This document shows positions 6,856-8,430 of a stretch of DNA of 8,430 nucleotides, piece after piece. Below the pieces are notes generated by a model that was not told the DNA's origin, searched no databases, and worked only from the letters and a program-made list of their open reading frames with translations. Source of the stretch: Bacillota bacterium (GTDB taxonomy: Bacteria > Bacillota > Clostridia > Christensenellales > Aristaeellaceae); contig JAEWWY010000472.1 of the NCBI GenBank assembly GCA_023458835.1, forward strand, positions 1 to 8,430, read 5' to 3'. Within the stretch, counting starts at the first letter, position 1. Each line of letters begins with the position of its first letter. Position numbers and translations under genes: made by a program.

Positions 6856-8189
6856 CACAGATCACCCTCCTTGAACGCCTTGGTGCGGGAGAAGTTGTAC
6901 ATGGCAAAGGGCGCAATGACCAGGAACAGCAAAATGGCCAGCACAGCCGCCTTGTTGTATTGGCGCAGGTCATAGGTCAGCTTATACATCCAGCTCATCA
7001 GGATATCGGTGCCGCCGGCGCCGGACTGGGTGGTAGCCGTATCCGTGGGCCCGCCCTGGGTGAGGTAATACACCGCCCCGAAGTTGTTGAGGTTGTAGGA
7101 AAAGCTCATGATGAACAGAGGGATCGTTTGATAAAGCACCAGAGGCAGCGTGATTTTCATGAATTGCTGGCGCTTGTTCGCGCCGTCGATCTGGGCGGCC
7201 TCATACAGATCCCCCGGCACGGAGGTCATTACGCCGGTAATGAGCATCATGAAGTACGGAAAGCCCAGCCATAAATTCACAAGCACGCAGGAGAAGCGGG
7301 CCATGCCGATCTCCGACAGCCAGGGGATATTCTGGGAGATGATCCCCCATTGCTTCAGAAGGCCATTGACAGGGCCGAACTGGCCGTTTAAAAGGTTGCG
7401 CCATATCATCAGCGACAGCATGGCCGGCACGGAATAGGGCAGCACGTAAATGCTGCGGAAAAGCTTGGGCAGCTTGATTTTTCTGTTGAGCAGCGTCATG
7501 GCCATGAGCATGCCGCCCACGTAGCTGGTGGTGGTGGCCAGCGCCGCCCACAGGAACGTCCAGAGGGCCGTGCGCGCAAAGGCGCCGGACCACAAGGGCC
7601 GGTTTGCGATTTCCCGGAATGTATCGAGGCCGGCCCAATCCACGGTATTGGCCGGCGGGATGTTTTTGGGCGAAGAATAGTTTGTAAAGGCGATCAGGGC
7701 GGAAAACAAAAGCGGAATGAATATGAAAAACACGATCATCACCAGGATGGGAGACAGCCCCACCACGGCGAAGGATGTGTCTGCCAGCGAACTGATGAAA
7801 TGCCGGTTGGTGGGATAGCCGCCTGTGCGCTGATACCTGCGCTGGGCGCGCATGGCATCCTGGATATTGGTGATATACAGGCCGATGAAGGCGGCGAACA
7901 GGATCATGTAAATGATGCCTTCCACCATCATGAACAGGGAATTGTCGCGCTGCAAAATAGGCAGCTCGGGGTGCGCGTCGCCCAGCGTGATGAAGCCGTG
8001 GATTTTTTGATAAAAAGCCGTGATGTTGATGAGCACCGCAAGCTCAGCCAGCGAGAAAAACGCGCCTTTGATATACTGCTTCTGAAATACTATCTGCCCC
8101 AGCCCCATAAACAGGCTGGAAGCGATGACAGGCCGCCTGTCCTGGATAGGCTCCATTTTTTTGGGCGCTTTTACGGCAAGCTGTGCCAT
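6855..8189 (-). CDS. malF: Carbohydrate ABC transporter permease, MalF type
   Basis: This 444-residue permease is the partner of the MalG-type protein. About eight hydrophobic segments are visible (39-59, 91-109, 140-168, 207-234, 244-263, 299-321, 352-376, 414-434), and the EAA loop EAAQIDGANKRQQF...LPL spans 330-350. The first two segments and the region before FAVVGLSPILV form an N-terminal extension to the core permease fold, as in MalF. The PGD motif, the LTQGGPTDTAT stretch (376-386) and the closing FSRTKAFKEGDL fit maltose/maltodextrin-type permeases of Firmicutes. The reading frame stays open up to 8387, but the start at 8189 is chosen because GGAGGGGG (8205-8198) lies just upstream (GGAGG core 11 bases from the ATG), the ATG at 8207 has only a poor site, and everything further upstream is repeat-derived, Ser/Pro/Arg-rich sequence. 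It is the first gene of the operon inside this window; a solute-binding protein gene would be expected beyond the right edge. Confidence 0.9.
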   Translation of the reverse strand: MAQLAVKAPKKMEPIQDRRPVIASSLFMGLGQIVFQKQYIKGAFFSLAELAVLINITAFYQKIHGFITLGDAHPELPILQRDNSLFMMVEGIIYMILFAAFIGLYITNIQDAMRAQRRYQRTGGYPTNRHFISSLADTSFAVVGLSPILVMIVFFIFIPLLFSALIAFTNYSSPKNIPPANTVDWAGLDTFREIANRPLWSGAFARTALWTFLWAALATTTSYVGGMLMAMTLLNRKIKLPKLFRSIYVLPYSVPAMLSLMIWRNLLNGQFGPVNGLLKQWGIISQNIPWLSEIGMARFSCVLVNLWLGFPYFMMLITGVMTSVPGDLYEAAQIDGANKRQQFMKITLPLVLYQTIPLFIMSFSYNLNNFGAVYYLTQGGPTDTATTQSGAGGTDILMSWMYKLTYDLRQYNKAAVLAILLFLVIAPFAMYNFSRTKAFKEGDL

Positions 8190-8197
8190 GCGGAACA

Positions 8198-8205
8198 CCC
8201 CCTCC
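8198..8205 (-). promoter_or_regulatory. Ribosome binding site deciding the malF start
   Basis: GGAGGGGG on the minus strand precedes ATG 8189; the GGAGG core is 11 bases away and the overlapping GAGGGG 9 bases away. The in-frame ATG at 8207 overlaps this site and has only AGG three bases before it, so translation from 8189 is favoured. Confidence 0.65.
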
Positions 8206-8249
8206 ATAAACCTGGCAGAATACCTGTTCGCCGTGGACGCTGGGAATGA

Positions 8250-8270
8250 ATCGGGGAGGCCGGCCCCGAT
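8250..8270. other. GC-rich stem-loop upstream of malF
   Basis: Perfect arms ATCGGGG (8250-8256) and CCCCGAT (8264-8270) close a 7-base loop, and GGCCGGCC (8258-8265) offers an alternative self-pairing. No T-run follows on either strand, so it is not a standard terminator. Its place between the start of malF and whatever gene lies upstream would suit an mRNA-stabilising or processing hairpin; that role is inferred. Confidence 0.45.
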
Positions 8271-8308
8271 GGAAGGCTTGCGATTTGGTGGGAGGCTGAT
8301 AGTGAAGT

Positions 8309-8430
8309 CGGGTGATGAGGGGTAATGGGCGGATGGGGACTTGGAGCGGGACACCTCATCCGGCGCTGCGCGCCACCTTCCCCTCAAGGGGAAGGCTTTG
8401 CTGGGGAAACCGGGTGATGAGGGGTTAATG
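8309..8430. repeat. Palindromic intergenic repeat with flanking direct repeats (REP/MITE-like)
   Basis: Near-identical direct repeats CGGGTGATGAGGGGTAATG (8309-8327) and the same motif with one extra T (8411-8430) flank a core with two hairpins: GGCGC-TGC-GCGCC (8362-8374) and CCTTCCCCT-CA-AGGGGAAGG (8376-8395). CCTCATC (8354-8360) can pair with the GATGAGG of either flanking copy (8314-8320 or 8416-8422), giving alternative outer stems. GGAAGGCTTGC at 8271 and GGAAGGCTTTGC at 8390 suggest that 8271-8327 is a degraded second copy of the right end. It codes for nothing recognisable. The composition resembles dispersed intergenic palindromes in clostridial genomes, from memory only; copy number cannot be tested here. 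The element may continue past the window edge. Confidence 0.65.

Noticed and set aside
8309..8430. CRISPR array
   Set aside because: Only two copies of a short direct repeat, with a palindromic core rather than unique spacers between them, and no cas genes in the window.

Overview
The window reads as a piece of a Bacillota (Clostridia-like) chromosome, probably from a gut or similar anaerobic carbohydrate-using bacterium. The pointers are strong Shine-Dalgarno sites before every gene, a Bacillus-type D-amino-acid aminotransferase, a secreted amylase with a plain signal peptide, a MalF-type permease with an N-terminal extension, and a GC-rich palindromic intergenic repeat of a kind I associate with clostridial genomes. 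The assignment is an inference; there is no rRNA or marker gene here.

Left part (1-2250, all on the minus strand): a compact cluster read from right to left, D-amino-acid aminotransferase (dat), a stand-alone GLUCM-like/DUF4392 protein (the family of the C-terminal half of the D-glutamate cyclase DGLUCY), and the 5' part of pxpB/kipI, a 5-oxoprolinase subunit. Together these suggest a route D-amino acid -> D-glutamate -> 5-oxoproline -> glutamate. The pxpB frame carries an in-frame TAA at codon 25, and clear PxpB-like sequence continues after it to the window edge, so as written this gene is broken.

Middle (2251-4500): an AT-rich divergent control region with a good extended -10 promoter candidate overlapping an inverted repeat, then a plus-strand GH127 beta-L-arabinofuranosidase-like enzyme with its Cys/Glu metal and catalytic residues intact. 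A bidirectional hairpin terminator at 4461-4494 separates it from the convergent operon to the right.

Right part (4505-8189, minus strand): a tightly packed operon, malF-like permease, malG-like permease, secreted GH13 alpha-amylase. The first pair overlaps by one base and the second is five bases apart. The amylase would cut starch-like glucans outside the cell and the permeases would import the oligosaccharides. The solute-binding protein is expected beyond the right edge, and no ATPase is present.

Right edge (8190-8430): non-coding. It holds a GC hairpin and a composite palindromic repeat with two stems flanked by near-identical direct repeats. It translates spuriously as an N-terminal extension of MalF.
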